Counted from the stretch's first letter, positions 40,823 through 49,551 are shown. The stretch: 64,000 bases of DNA from JABMRW01 sp964396965 (GCA_964396965.1 CAYNGD010000007.1:25520-89519); one strand, 5' to 3'. Notes: a model not told the origin generated them from the sequence alone. Made by a program: numbers and translations.

Positions 40823-42048
40823 TTGAGCAGCCCTCCGTAAGCCCTCTCGCCGTGCTGGGAGAGGTCAAGCCCCACCGTCTCGTCCATCTGCCCCACCCTC
40901 AGGCCGACGGTAACGTCAACCAGTTTGCCCAGGACCCAGCTGGCGGCGAAGGCGAAGGCGGCCACCGCCACCACGCCGATAAACTGCACCAGTAACTGGC
41001 CGGCGTTACCCTCAATCAGACCGGCCTTCCCGGACACCGCCGAGCTGGCGAAGATGCCGGTAGCCAGCGCCCCCCAGATACCACCTACCCCGTGGACGGC
41101 GAAGACGTCCAGGGAATCGTCAAACTTGAATTTATTCTTCATCAGCACGATGCTGTAGTAGCAGACCACGGACACGATAACGCCTATCGGTATGGCGGCG
41201 ATGGGCGGGACAAAGCCAGCCGCCGGGGTTATCGCCACCAGCCCGGCCACTGCCCCGGTAACCATCCCCAGCAGGCTGGGACGGCGGTGTATCCAGCTGA
41301 TAACCATCCAGGTGAAGCCGGCGGTGGCCGCGGAGAGGTTGGTGGCGACGAAGGCATTGGCCGCCAGCCCACTGGCAGCCAGGGCGCTGCCGGCGTTGAA
41401 GCCGAACCAGCCGAACCAGAGCAGTCCGGCACCGAGGGCCACCATTGGGATATTATTCGGCTCCATCACGTCACCGGGGAAGCCCTTGCGCTTACCCAGC
41501 AGCAGGACCAGGGCCAGGGCGGAGACGCCGGCGTTGATGTGGACCACGGTGCCGCCAGCGAAGTCGAGGGCACCCAGCCTCCCTAGCCAGCCGCCGCTGC
41601 CCCAGACCCAGTGGCATATAGGAGCGTAGACCACCGTCACCCAGAGCGCCGAGAAGAGCATCAGGGCGCTGAACTTGATTCTTTCCACCACCGCCCCGGT
41701 AATCAGGGCGACGGTGATGATGGCGAACATCCCCTGAAAGGCCATAAAGGCCAGGTGAGGCACGGTGCTGGCATAGACACCGGAGGGCTGCATACCAACG
41801 TTGGTCAGACCTATAAAATTAAGCCCGCCGATAAAACCGCCGTTATCGGAGCCGAAGCTCAGGCTGTAGCCCCAGAGCGCCCAGATAACGCCGATAAGCC
41901 CCATGATGGCAAAGCTCATCATGATGGTGGAGAGCAGGTTCTTGCGCCGGGCCATGCCGCCGTAGAACAGGGCCAGCCCCGGTGTCATCAGCAGCACCAG
42001 CGCTGATGAGGCCAGCATCCAGGCGGTATCTCCGGTGTTTATTGTCAT
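40819..42048 (-). CDS. amt: Ammonium transporter (Amt family)
   Basis: 409 residues with 11 membrane segments and an extracytoplasmic N-terminus. Typical blocks are DTAWMLASSALVLLMTPGLALFYGG, WALWGYSLSFG, FQGMFAIITVALITGAVVERIKF, PICHWVWGSGGWLGRLGALDFAGGTVVHI split across segments, NAGVSALA, GLLWFGWFGFNAGSAL and FAVHGVGGIWGALATGIFA with the twin histidine residues. It imports ammonium. A run of G residues seven bases before the ATG is a possible Shine-Dalgarno site. glnK follows by a four-base overlap. Confidence 0.96.
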   Translation of the reverse strand: MTINTGDTAWMLASSALVLLMTPGLALFYGGMARRKNLLSTIMMSFAIMGLIGVIWALWGYSLSFGSDNGGFIGGLNFIGLTNVGMQPSGVYASTVPHLAFMAFQGMFAIITVALITGAVVERIKFSALMLFSALWVTVVYAPICHWVWGSGGWLGRLGALDFAGGTVVHINAGVSALALVLLLGKRKGFPGDVMEPNNIPMVALGAGLLWFGWFGFNAGSALAASGLAANAFVATNLSAATAGFTWMVISWIHRRPSLLGMVTGAVAGLVAITPAAGFVPPIAAIPIGVIVSVVCYYSIVLMKNKFKFDDSLDVFAVHGVGGIWGALATGIFASSAVSGKAGLIEGNAGQLLVQFIGVVAVAAFAFAASWVLGKLVDVTVGLRVGQMDETVGLDLSQHGERAYGGLLK

Positions 42049-42154
42049 TTAAAAACCCCCGTGGTCTAGTTATCCCAAATAGTCTAACCGGCGATTGTTT
42101 CCAACAGATTACAGGGGAGTTAAATTTAGGTTACAGATTGATAAACAGGGGCTT

Positions 42155-42835
42155 TTAAGCCTTAAAGCGGTAGCCGATGTTCCTCACCGTCTCGATGAAA
42201 GAATGGCTGGCGTCCTCAATCTTGCTCCTGAGCCTACGCACGTGCACGTCCACCGTCCGGTCGCCGCCGTAGTAGTCGTAGCCCCAGACCTGGTTGAGCA
42301 GGGCTTCACGGCTGTAGACGCGGCCCCGGTGGCTGGCCAGGAACTTGAGCAGCTCGTACTCCTTAAAGGTAAGCTCGACTGTTCTGCCCTCCAGGGTCAC
42401 CTCGCAACTGGCCAGGTCGAGCAGCAGGCCGTCGCACTGGACCAGCTCGCCGCCCTCTATGTTCCGGGCTTTGCTCAAAAGCCTCTTGGCCCTTAAGGCA
42501 AGCTCCCGTCCCTCGCCGGGGCTGGTGATGAAGTCATCGATATCGAGGCTGCCGTTAAGGTTGTCCAGCATCTCCCGGGGGAGCAGGGCTATAACCGGCA
42601 GGTGTTTTTCCTCTTTCAGCCCCCGGACGATTGCCTGCATTTCAGCGGCCGGCAGGCTGCCGTCTATTTCAAGCAGGACTAAATCGGGGCGATAGGTGCT
42701 TATCTCCTTGTCCAGCTTCTGGCCGTGAGGAACGATGGAGCAGGCAAAGCCGCTGCCGGTCATCTGGGAACGAAACTCGGCCAGCTCCCCGGTCTCCCTA
42801 GCTATCATCAGCAGCCGCAGCATGGTCATCCCCAT
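42155..42835 (-). CDS. Atypical OmpR-type response regulator (GlnR-like)
   Basis: 226 residues. The C-terminal winged helix is a normal OmpR/PhoB domain (LTFKEYELLKFLASHRGRVYSREALLNQVWGYDYYGGDRTVDVHVRRL in pieces). The receiver is degenerate: the N-terminal acidic pair is replaced by IARETGE, the phosphoacceptor position is E56 in DLVLLEID, and the usual threonine/lysine contacts are missing. No histidine kinase is adjacent. Actinobacterial GlnR is also an orphan OmpR protein with an atypical receiver that controls amt-glnK-glnA, and this gene lies exactly upstream of those genes. That parallel suggests nitrogen control without phosphorylation. Confidence 0.88.
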   Translation of the reverse strand: MGMTMLRLLMIARETGELAEFRSQMTGSGFACSIVPHGQKLDKEISTYRPDLVLLEIDGSLPAAEMQAIVRGLKEEKHLPVIALLPREMLDNLNGSLDIDDFITSPGEGRELALRAKRLLSKARNIEGGELVQCDGLLLDLASCEVTLEGRTVELTFKEYELLKFLASHRGRVYSREALLNQVWGYDYYGGDRTVDVHVRRLRSKIEDASHSFIETVRNIGYRFKA

Positions 42836-43593
42836 CAGTAGGCGTAGAGGCGGCCATAAGGCCGCAGCCAGCGGGGGAAAAGTTTTATAAAATTGCGCTT
42901 CATTATTTCTTCGGCATTATAGCCGAAGTGAGCGGCGAATTCGCCGACCAGCTGCTTAAGGACCTTTAGGTCGGCCTCCTCAAGCTGAGTAACGCCCACC
43001 TCTTTGCCCAGCTGGTGCTCCTCGACATTGCCCCTCAGGTAGATAACGCCGCCGTGCATGCCGGTACCGATGAAATTGGCCTTGTGGTTCTCGCCCTCTT
43101 TTAGATTAAGACCCAGCAGAATAAGCACGCCGCCGGCCATGTACTCGCCGAGGAAGTCCTGGGCGGTTCCACCGATGACCAGCGCCGGCCCCCGTCCCTG
43201 GTACTCTTTCATATGGATGCCCGCCCGGTAGCCAACGTCCTCTTTGACGAAGATTTTACCGCCTCGCGCCGATAGCCCGATGATATCGCCGGCGTGGCCG
43301 TGGATGACTATCTCGCCCTCGTTCATGGTGTTGCCGCAGCCGTCCTGGGCGTTGCCGTGGACGATAATCCGGGGCCCGTTCATAAACGCCCCCAGGTCGT
43401 TGCCGGGGGTGCCAAATATCTCAATCTCCACCGGCCTGTCCAGGTCGGTGCCGATGTACCTCTGCCCGTGGACGTTGCGCAGCTCGATGCGGCGGGGGCT
43501 ATTGGTGATGGCCTCCCTCAAACTGGCGTTGAGCTCGCGGTAGTACACGCCGCTGGCGTCTATCTTGACTATCGAGTTCTTCCGACTAGCCAT
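42835..43593 (-). CDS. Glutamate synthase GXGXG-domain subunit (archaeal-type GltB3)
   Basis: 252 residues from the ATG at 43593, two bases after the FMN subunit stop. It is made of the right-handed beta-helix GXGXG repeats: GRRIELRNVHGQRYIG-like start, FGTPGNDLGAFMNGPRIIV, GNAQDGCGNTMNEGEIVIHGHAGDI, GGKIFVKEDVGYRAGIHMKE and GVLILLG. In standard GltB this is the C-terminal structural domain; here it is a separate polypeptide, as in archaea. Its stop TGA overlaps the regulator's ATG by one base. An upstream in-frame extension exists only as another frame of the FMN gene. Confidence 0.9.
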   Translation of the reverse strand: MASRKNSIVKIDASGVYYRELNASLREAITNSPRRIELRNVHGQRYIGTDLDRPVEIEIFGTPGNDLGAFMNGPRIIVHGNAQDGCGNTMNEGEIVIHGHAGDIIGLSARGGKIFVKEDVGYRAGIHMKEYQGRGPALVIGGTAQDFLGEYMAGGVLILLGLNLKEGENHKANFIGTGMHGGVIYLRGNVEEHQLGKEVGVTQLEEADLKVLKQLVGEFAAHFGYNAEEIMKRNFIKLFPRWLRPYGRLYAY

Positions 43594-43595
43594 CT

Positions 43596-45098
43596 CTAGC
43601 TCCCGGCCATCCTCACTCCCAGTATCTCCAGCTCGGTATCGGTCAGGCCAACCCCCCTCAGGTGCAGGCGGTTGCCCCTCAGGCTCTCGATGGCGTTGAC
43701 CCCCAGCCCGCCCAGTATATCTTTTAGCTCGATGCTCCAGCCTCTTAATAAATTGGCCAGCCTTCGGGCGCCGATGTCGGGGTTGACCCGCTTGGTCAGG
43801 CGGAGGTCGGTGGTGCATATTCCCCAGGCGCACTTGCCGGTGTGGCACTGCTGGCAGACATGGCAGCCCAGGGCGATTAAGGCCGCCGTGCCGATATAGA
43901 CGGCGTCCGCCCCCAGGGCGATGGCCTTGGCCACGTCGCCGCTGTTCCTGATGCCGCCGGAGACAACGATAGAGGCCTGGTTGCGTATCCCCTCTTCGCG
44001 CAGACGTGTGTCCACCGAGGCCAGCGCCAGCTCTATAGGGATACCCACGTTATCCCGGATAACCTTGGGCGCCGCCCCGGTAGCGCCCCGGAGCCCGTCC
44101 AGGACGATAATATCGGCACCGCCCCGCACCATGCCGCTGGCGATGGCCGCCGAGTTGTGGACGGCGGCAATCTTGACCGAGATAGGCTTGGTATAGTTGG
44201 TCGCCTCCTTTAAAGCGTAGATAAGCTGGGCCAGGTCTTCTATAGAGTAGATATCGTGCTGGGGCGCCGGCGACAGGGCGTCCGTACCCCGGGGAATCAT
44301 TCGCGTTAATGATACTTCAGCGCTCACCTTTTCTCCGGGCAGGTGCCCGCCGATGCCCGGCTTGGCCCCCTGACCAATCTTGATCTCGACCACCCTGGCC
44401 GCGTCCAGGTAGTCGGCATAAACGCCGAAGCGCCCGGAGGCCACCTGGACGATGGTGTTGTCGCCATACTTATATAAGCTGGGGTGGAGACCGCCCTCAC
44501 CGGTGTTCCATAAAGTCCCCATCTCGGTGGCCGCCCTGGCCAGAGAGGTATGCACGTTGAGGCTGACCGCCCCGTAGGACATGGCGGCGAACATCACCGG
44601 CACCTCCAGCCTCACCTGCGGGGCCAGCTTTGTCTTTAGATGATTGGACTTATCCAGCTCCAGCCGGTCGGGCTTACTCCCCAAGTATGTGGTAAGCTCC
44701 ATCGGCTCACGGAGGGGGTCGATGGAGGGGTTGGTAACCTGGCTGGCGTTGAGCACCAGGTGGTCCCAGTAGATTCGCTGCCCCTTGTCGTCGCCCATGC
44801 CGGTTAGCAGCACCCCGCCGGTCTCGGCCTGCTTCAGGATGTCATCGACCACTTCGGGGCGCCAGTTATAGTTCTCGCGGTACTCCTGAGGGTTGCGGAT
44901 GATGGTCAGCGCCTGGGTAGGGCAAAAGACCTCGCAGCGGTGGCAGCCGACGCAGTTCTCCTCCCGGCTCCTGACCTCGTTGTCCTCGGCGTCATAGTAG
45001 TTGGCGTCAAACGAGCACTGGTTGACGCAGACCTTGCACTGGATGCAGCGCTCCGGGTCCCGCCTTACTATAAATTTAGGTGCTATATAGGTCTTCAT
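43596..45098 (-). CDS. Glutamate synthase FMN subunit with N-terminal ferredoxin domain (archaeal-type GltB2)
   Basis: 500 residues. Two N-terminal 4Fe-4S motifs (CIQCKVCVNQC, CVGCHRCEVFCP) precede the FMN-binding TIM barrel (VMFAAMSYGAVSLNVHTSLARAA, GRFGVYADYLDAARVVEIKIGQGAKPG, DIIVLDGLRGATGAAP, VVSGGIRNSGDVAKAIALGADAVYIG). The 3Fe-4S cluster cysteines are in CHVCQQCHTGKCAWGIC. It reduces 2-iminoglutarate formed from 2-oxoglutarate and ammonia. Expected partners are the GATase subunit (45878-47002) and the GXGXG subunit (42835-43593); hisF lies between the first and this gene. Confidence 0.92.
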   Translation of the reverse strand: MKTYIAPKFIVRRDPERCIQCKVCVNQCSFDANYYDAEDNEVRSREENCVGCHRCEVFCPTQALTIIRNPQEYRENYNWRPEVVDDILKQAETGGVLLTGMGDDKGQRIYWDHLVLNASQVTNPSIDPLREPMELTTYLGSKPDRLELDKSNHLKTKLAPQVRLEVPVMFAAMSYGAVSLNVHTSLARAATEMGTLWNTGEGGLHPSLYKYGDNTIVQVASGRFGVYADYLDAARVVEIKIGQGAKPGIGGHLPGEKVSAEVSLTRMIPRGTDALSPAPQHDIYSIEDLAQLIYALKEATNYTKPISVKIAAVHNSAAIASGMVRGGADIIVLDGLRGATGAAPKVIRDNVGIPIELALASVDTRLREEGIRNQASIVVSGGIRNSGDVAKAIALGADAVYIGTAALIALGCHVCQQCHTGKCAWGICTTDLRLTKRVNPDIGARRLANLLRGWSIELKDILGGLGVNAIESLRGNRLHLRGVGLTDTELEILGVRMAGS

Positions 45099-45108
45099 CC
45101 TCTTACCC

Positions 45109-45876
45109 CTAAAGCCTCACCGGTATTCCCCGCTCGGCCAGATATTTCTTTATATCACCGATGGAGTAGGTCCCGTAGTGAAAGATGCTGGCCGCCAGCA
45201 CGGCATCGGCCTTGCCCAGGACCAGCGCCTGATAGAGGTCCTCGGGAGAACCGGCACCGCCGCTGGCAATCACCGGCACGCTCACCGCCTCGGAGATGGC
45301 CCGGGTAAGCTCGTTGTCGTAGCCGGTCTGGTGTCCGTCGGCGTCCATGCTGGTAAGAAGTATCTCGCCGGAGCCGAGCTCAACCACCTTATTAGCCCAC
45401 TCGATGGCGTCAAGCCCGGTGGGTTTCTGGCCGCTCTGGATATAGACCTCCCATTTAGGCTTCTCACCCCCGTTTACCCTCTTGGCGTCAATGGCCACCA
45501 CGATGCACTGGCTGCCGAACTTATCGGCGCCCTCCTTAATCAGATCGGGCTTGAGCACCGCCTCGGTATTGATAGATACCTTATCGGCGCCGGCCAGCAG
45601 CATCCGCCGCATGTTGGCTATTGTTCGCAGTCCCCCGCCGACGGTAAGCGGCATGAATACCTTCTCTGATATACGCTCGACGACGTCAACCATGGTGTCG
45701 CGCCCCTCCGGGGTGGCGGTGATGTCTAGAAAGACCAGCTCGTCGGCGCCCTCTTTATAGTAGAAGTCAGCCCTCTCCACCGGGTCTCCAGCGTCACGCA
45801 GCTGGACAAAACTCTTGCCCTTGACCACCCGCCCGCCTTTGACGTCCAGGCAGGGTATGATTCTTTTGGTCAGCAT
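45109..45876 (-). CDS. hisF: Imidazole glycerol phosphate synthase cyclase subunit
   Basis: 255 residues, a TIM barrel of normal HisF length. Motifs: ILTKRIIPCLDVKGGRVVKG-like start (MLTKRIIPCLDV), DAGDPVERA, ELVFLDITATPEGRDTMVD, LTVGGGLRTI, GADKVSINTEAV, CIVVAIDAKR, LLTSMDADGHQTGYD and VIASGGAGSPEDLYQAL. It makes IGP and AICAR with ammonia supplied by HisH. Placing hisF inside the glutamate synthase genes, apart from other his genes, is unusual. It ends 10 bases before the FMN subunit gene. Confidence 0.95.
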   Translation of the reverse strand: MLTKRIIPCLDVKGGRVVKGKSFVQLRDAGDPVERADFYYKEGADELVFLDITATPEGRDTMVDVVERISEKVFMPLTVGGGLRTIANMRRMLLAGADKVSINTEAVLKPDLIKEGADKFGSQCIVVAIDAKRVNGGEKPKWEVYIQSGQKPTGLDAIEWANKVVELGSGEILLTSMDADGHQTGYDNELTRAISEAVSVPVIASGGAGSPEDLYQALVLGKADAVLAASIFHYGTYSIGDIKKYLAERGIPVRL

Positions 45877-45877
45877 T

Positions 45878-47002
45878 TTATTTAACTCCCCCGGCCACTC
45901 TATTCCTAGCCCCTACCTTTAATCTGCCCACCACCGGCTGGCCGCCCATCGGTATCCAGGCCTTGTCCAGATCGGGGGCTATCAGCCGTATCGCCGACTC
46001 CTCCGAGGATAGATAGAGCATCTCCCCCTTCTCCCCCACCGTGAGCGGCCTCAGGCGAATACGGTCGGTCAGACCTATCATCTCGCCGTGGTGGGCGATA
46101 ATCACGGCGAAGGGTCCGTTCAATAGCAGGCTGCCGTAGACCTGGCGCAGTGCCAGCATCAGCTTCTGCTCCTCCAGCGGCATACGCCCGATGACCTCCC
46201 AGAAGGGCGGCGCCAGTATCTTGGCCACTATCTCCAGGGGCAGGTGGTGCTGGCGCATCAATAAATCAACGGCGTAGGCCACCACCTCGGTATCGGTCTG
46301 CATGGTACACTGGTAGCCAAACTGCTCCAGGTAGCGCCTGTTTATTCCGTAGGAAGAAATCTCGCCGTTGTGGATGACCGTCCAGTCCAGTATGCAGAAG
46401 GGGTGCGCCCCACCCCACCAGCCGGGGGTGTTGGTCGGGAAGCGTCCGTGGGCGGTCCAGAGGCAGCCCTGGTACTGTTCCAGGCAGAAGTAGTCGGCAA
46501 TCTCCTCGGGGTAGCCAACACCTTTAAAGACCCCCATGTTCTTGCCGCTGGAGAAGACGAAGCTGTCGCACAGCTCGGTATTTATGGTCATTACCTTTTC
46601 CAGCACGTAGTCATCAGCGGACTTCCGGCCTGGTTTATTTATGTCAAGGAAATAGCGCCGGACCAGCGGCGGGTCCTTGATTACCGGCACCGGCCTGGTC
46701 GGCACCTCCTCCTGCTCGATGACCTTGAAATTGTCCTTTAGAAACGCCTCCGTCTCCTGCCTCCCCTGCTGGCTCAGGAACATGATGTGCAGGGCGTACT
46801 GGTCGGCGTATTCGGGGTAGAGGCCGTAGATGGCGAAGCCGCCGCCCAGCCCGTTGCCGCGGTCGTGCATGTTGGCGATAGCCTTAATTACCCCCTCACC
46901 GGAGAAGCGCCGGCCGGTAATGTTCATTGCCCCGAATACGGAACAGGCGTCGATTACCTTGTTATCGTTATTGGGGTTATTTATCCGCCAGATGTTTTTC
47001 AC
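45878..47002 (-). CDS. Glutamate synthase glutamine-amidotransferase subunit (archaeal-type GltB1)
   Basis: 374 residues from a GTG. A class-II glutamine amidotransferase: the nucleophile is Cys20 in DACSVFGAMN, so the first 19 residues are probably a propeptide that must be removed. Other motifs are LEQYQGCLWTAHGRFPTNTPGWWGGAHPF (in two parts), TVIHNGEISSYGINRR and TMQTDTEVVAYAVDLL, and the C-terminal RIRLRPLTVGEKGEMLYLSSEESAIR. It hydrolyses glutamine and passes ammonia to the FMN subunit. The gap to hisF is one base. Confidence 0.92.
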   Translation of the reverse strand: MKNIWRINNPNNDNKVIDACSVFGAMNITGRRFSGEGVIKAIANMHDRGNGLGGGFAIYGLYPEYADQYALHIMFLSQQGRQETEAFLKDNFKVIEQEEVPTRPVPVIKDPPLVRRYFLDINKPGRKSADDYVLEKVMTINTELCDSFVFSSGKNMGVFKGVGYPEEIADYFCLEQYQGCLWTAHGRFPTNTPGWWGGAHPFCILDWTVIHNGEISSYGINRRYLEQFGYQCTMQTDTEVVAYAVDLLMRQHHLPLEIVAKILAPPFWEVIGRMPLEEQKLMLALRQVYGSLLLNGPFAVIIAHHGEMIGLTDRIRLRPLTVGEKGEMLYLSSEESAIRLIAPDLDKAWIPMGGQPVVGRLKVGARNRVAGGVK

Positions 47003-47004
47003 CG

Positions 47005-48354
47005 CTATTCTCCAATAACCGCCTCTTCCGGTTGCTCGGGCGGCGGTACTATAGAACCCGCCTCAGCGGGCGGTGCCGCCAGCCTATCCCGCCAGATTGC
47101 CTCGGGCAGGGAGGCCAGGCCGAAGTCATCGGCAACCAGCATCTCTTTGAAGGCCGCCACATCTATTCTGTCCTTCATCAGATTGTAGATAATGCCCGCC
47201 TTTTCGATATCGCCGACCAAAATCATGCCCAGTATCTTACCGTCCTTTAATATTATCTTTTTATAGATGCCGTCGCCCCTCTTTAGCAAGACTTCATAGC
47301 TGTCATCAGGCGGGCTGACCATCCCCGCCGAGAGGATATTCACCCCGAAATACTTGAGGGCGTTCATGGCGGTGCCGCCCTGATATTCGGCCTTCTTACC
47401 GGCCATATTCAGGCCGGCCACCCTGCCACCGATATAGGCATTGGGCCAGACCGGAGTCAGCCGGTTCTCGCCGTAAACGAAATCATAGGCCTGACTGGCA
47501 TCGCCGCAGGCATAGACGCCGGAAACTGAGGTCGCCATGCGGCGGTCAACGATGATGCCCCGGTTAGTCTTGACCCCGCTGCCGGTCACCAGGTCGAGAC
47601 GCGGCCTGACGCCGATGGCGATGACGACCATGTCGCAGGCCAGAGAGCGCCCGTCGTCAAGGCTGACCCCGCTGACCTCGCCGAGCCGACTGCCATTGAT
47701 TCTGGCCACGGTGTGTCCCGTTATCAGGTCAACGCCAGCCTTAACCAGGGCTTCCGCCTCGAAGCCCGCCGCCTCCTCATCGAGGATGGTGTTCAGGACC
47801 CAGTCCTTCATCTCAACGATGCTGACCCCAACCCCACGCTTGACTAAAGCCTCGGTGGCGCTCACCCCGATAAGCCCCCCGCCGATGACCACCGCCTTGA
47901 GCACTCCCTGGCGCTGCTTCAGGAATTTATCAATGGCCTCGGCGTCGCCGAGGGTGGTGAAGGTGAAAACGCCCTTTAGCTCTCTACCCTCTATACTATC
48001 GGGCACGATGGGCACGCCACCGGTGGCCAATAATAGCTTCTGCCAGGCAATTATTCGCCCGCTGGCCAGCTCAATATCACGTTCGGTGAAATTAATCCGC
48101 ACCACTTTATCGCCCAGGATGGTCTTGATTTTGTTCTTCTCATAGAAATCGGCGGGGCGGTAGAGCATCCTCTCCAGGGGACGCCCCTCAGCCAGGTGCT
48201 CCGAGATAAGCGGGCGTGAGTAGGCCGGGTAGGGCTCTTCGGAGACGATAGCCAGCGTCCCCACCCGGTCCACCCCACGGATGGCCTCGGCGGCGGCGAT
48301 GCCCCCAGCCGAGTTGCCGATGATCAGATAGTTTATTTTCTCTTCTCTGGCCAT
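47005..48354 (-). CDS. FAD-dependent pyridine nucleotide-disulfide-type oxidoreductase
   Basis: 449 residues from the ATG at 48354, one base after the hisH stop. Two nucleotide-binding folds are visible: LIIGNSAGGIAAAEAI for FAD and VVIGGGLIGVSATEAL for NAD(P)H, plus the FAD phosphate motif GVYACGDASQA. It resembles nitrite reductase/rubredoxin reductase-like (NirB N-terminal, NoxA) enzymes without redox-active disulfide. The C-terminal tail (DVAAFKEMLV...) is an unusual extension. Between hisH and gltB1, its likely role is to feed NAD(P)H electrons to the split glutamate synthase, replacing the GltD subunit. Confidence 0.85.
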   Translation of the reverse strand: MAREEKINYLIIGNSAGGIAAAEAIRGVDRVGTLAIVSEEPYPAYSRPLISEHLAEGRPLERMLYRPADFYEKNKIKTILGDKVVRINFTERDIELASGRIIAWQKLLLATGGVPIVPDSIEGRELKGVFTFTTLGDAEAIDKFLKQRQGVLKAVVIGGGLIGVSATEALVKRGVGVSIVEMKDWVLNTILDEEAAGFEAEALVKAGVDLITGHTVARINGSRLGEVSGVSLDDGRSLACDMVVIAIGVRPRLDLVTGSGVKTNRGIIVDRRMATSVSGVYACGDASQAYDFVYGENRLTPVWPNAYIGGRVAGLNMAGKKAEYQGGTAMNALKYFGVNILSAGMVSPPDDSYEVLLKRGDGIYKKIILKDGKILGMILVGDIEKAGIIYNLMKDRIDVAAFKEMLVADDFGLASLPEAIWRDRLAAPPAEAGSIVPPPEQPEEAVIGE

Positions 48355-48355
48355 T

Positions 48356-48985
48356 TTATTGCCGCCTGTCTGCTTTTTCGCCCAGGGCAATCCTGATAAA
48401 ATTATCGTATATCTTGAGCCCCACCTCGCCGCTCTTCTCCGGGTGGAACTGGGTGGCCACCAGGTTTTCCCGGGCAATCACGCTGCAGAAGGTGACGCCG
48501 TAGTCAGTCGTGCCGGCCACCAGCGATCTGTCCTCCGGCTCGACATAGTAGCTGTGGACAAAGTAGAAGTTGGCCTCATCAGCTATGCCGGCGAAGATGG
48601 GGTGGGCGAACTTCTGTTTCACCTGGTTCCAGCCCATGTGGGGGACCTTCAGGCCCGGGGAGAATTTGCGCACCGCACCGGGGATAATGCCCAAGCACTC
48701 GTTCCAGCCACCCTCCTCGGTGCCGCTGAAGAGCACCTGCAGCCCGATGCAGACCCCCAAGAAGGGCCTCCCCTCAGCGATGTAGCCCTTAATCGGGCCT
48801 TCCAGCCCCAGTTTGCGCAGGCCGGCCATAGTATCGGCGGCGGCGCCCACCCCGGGCAGGATAACCGCCCGCGCGCTCATAACCTCGTCAGGGCGGTCGG
48901 TCACCCTGGCCTCATAGCCCAGCCGGCTGACAGCGTTGACCACGCTGCACAGGTTGCCAGCGCCGTAATCGATTATGGCAATCAC
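48356..48985 (-). CDS. hisH: Imidazole glycerol phosphate synthase glutaminase subunit
   Basis: About 209 residues from the GTG at 48985 (MIAIIDYGAGNL, GGAG five bases upstream); a GTG four codons earlier is also possible. A class-I glutaminase: nucleophile Cys79 in GVCIGLQ, catalytic His and Glu in TQFHPEKS. It produces ammonia from glutamine for HisF. It is separated from hisF by the FAD oxidoreductase and GltB1 genes but lies in the same apparent operon. Confidence 0.94.
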   Translation of the reverse strand: MIAIIDYGAGNLCSVVNAVSRLGYEARVTDRPDEVMSARAVILPGVGAAADTMAGLRKLGLEGPIKGYIAEGRPFLGVCIGLQVLFSGTEEGGWNECLGIIPGAVRKFSPGLKVPHMGWNQVKQKFAHPIFAGIADEANFYFVHSYYVEPEDRSLVAGTTDYGVTFCSVIARENLVATQFHPEKSGEVGLKIYDNFIRIALGEKADRRQ

Positions 48986-49010
48986 CTGAACTCCCACTCT
49001 TCCTATTTTA

Positions 49011-49475
49011 TTACCGGCTCTTTAGCTCAGCGCTGCCCTCCGGGACCTCGATATAGACCAGCGCCTCGTTGGGGCAGTTGGCCACACAGACCGGGATCTC
49101 CTCCCCCTGGCAGAGGTCGCACTTGAGCGCCTTCTTTTTCTCTATGTCCGGCCTTATCGCCGCCAGCGGGCAGACCAGCAGGCAGGTCCAGCAGCCGATG
49201 CACCTCTCCTCGTCCACCCTGACCATGCCGCTCTCCAAGTCTCGGGCCAGCGCGCCGGTAAGGCAGGCCTGGACACAGGGGGCGTCCTCGCAGTGCTGGC
49301 AGCGCACCGAAAGCGATACTACCCCCCCCTCATCCACCCGGAGCCTGGCCGGCGGCGGTGACTCCCTCTTGAACGCCTTGACCAGGTCTTTGGTACCGGC
49401 GTGCTTGAGCTGGCAGTACACCTCGCAGAGGTGGCAGCCGATGCAGACCTCTTCCTTAACGTAGACCTTCCTCAC
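49011..49475 (-). CDS. 4Fe-4S ferredoxin-type protein with four cluster motifs (HycB/DmsB-like)
   Basis: 154 residues from a GTG. Four cysteine groups suit four 4Fe-4S clusters: CIGCHLCEVYC, CQHCEDAPCVQAC, CIGCWTCLLVC and CDLC...CVANC. This is the electron-transfer subunit pattern of molybdopterin enzymes, but no such catalytic subunit is adjacent. As the first gene of the operon with the FAD protein and split GltB, it probably delivers ferredoxin- or NAD(P)H-derived electrons to glutamate synthase. The promoter and palindrome lie directly upstream. Confidence 0.87.
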   Translation of the reverse strand: MRKVYVKEEVCIGCHLCEVYCQLKHAGTKDLVKAFKRESPPPARLRVDEGGVVSLSVRCQHCEDAPCVQACLTGALARDLESGMVRVDEERCIGCWTCLLVCPLAAIRPDIEKKKALKCDLCQGEEIPVCVANCPNEALVYIEVPEGSAELKSR

Positions 49476-49495
49476 CTTGCTATCACCGCCCTTTT

Positions 49496-49517
49496 ATACG
49501 GTAAACGGTTACCGTAT
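49496..49517. promoter_or_regulatory. Perfect palindromic operator upstream of the glutamate synthase operon
   Basis: ATACGGTAA (49496-49504) and TTACCGTAT (49509-49517) are perfect inverted arms around ACGG. It lies at the predicted transcription start of the reverse promoter and about 20 bases before the GTG at 49475, the classical place for a repressor. No second copy was noticed in the window. The binder is unknown; NrpR, the OmpR-like regulator and the local regulators are candidates. Confidence 0.65.
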
Positions 49518-49522
49518 GCCAT

Positions 49523-49551
49523 ATAATAGCAGATATAATAATATTTGTCAA
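49523..49551 (-). promoter_or_regulatory. Strong promoter of the Fe-S/hisH/glutamate synthase operon
   Basis: Minus strand TTGACA (49551-49546), 17-base spacer, TATTAT (49528-49523). Eleven of twelve consensus positions match. Transcription should start at about 49516, inside the palindrome. All following genes down to gltB3 and the regulator overlap or lie within 15 bases of each other, so the transcript may be very long. Confidence 0.7.

Noticed and set aside
42049..42154. NrpR-type GGAA-N6-TTCC site sought in the amt promoter and in the glnA upstream gap (40405-40483)
   Set aside because: No match to the methanogen consensus was found in either gap, so NrpR control of these genes rests on gene context only.
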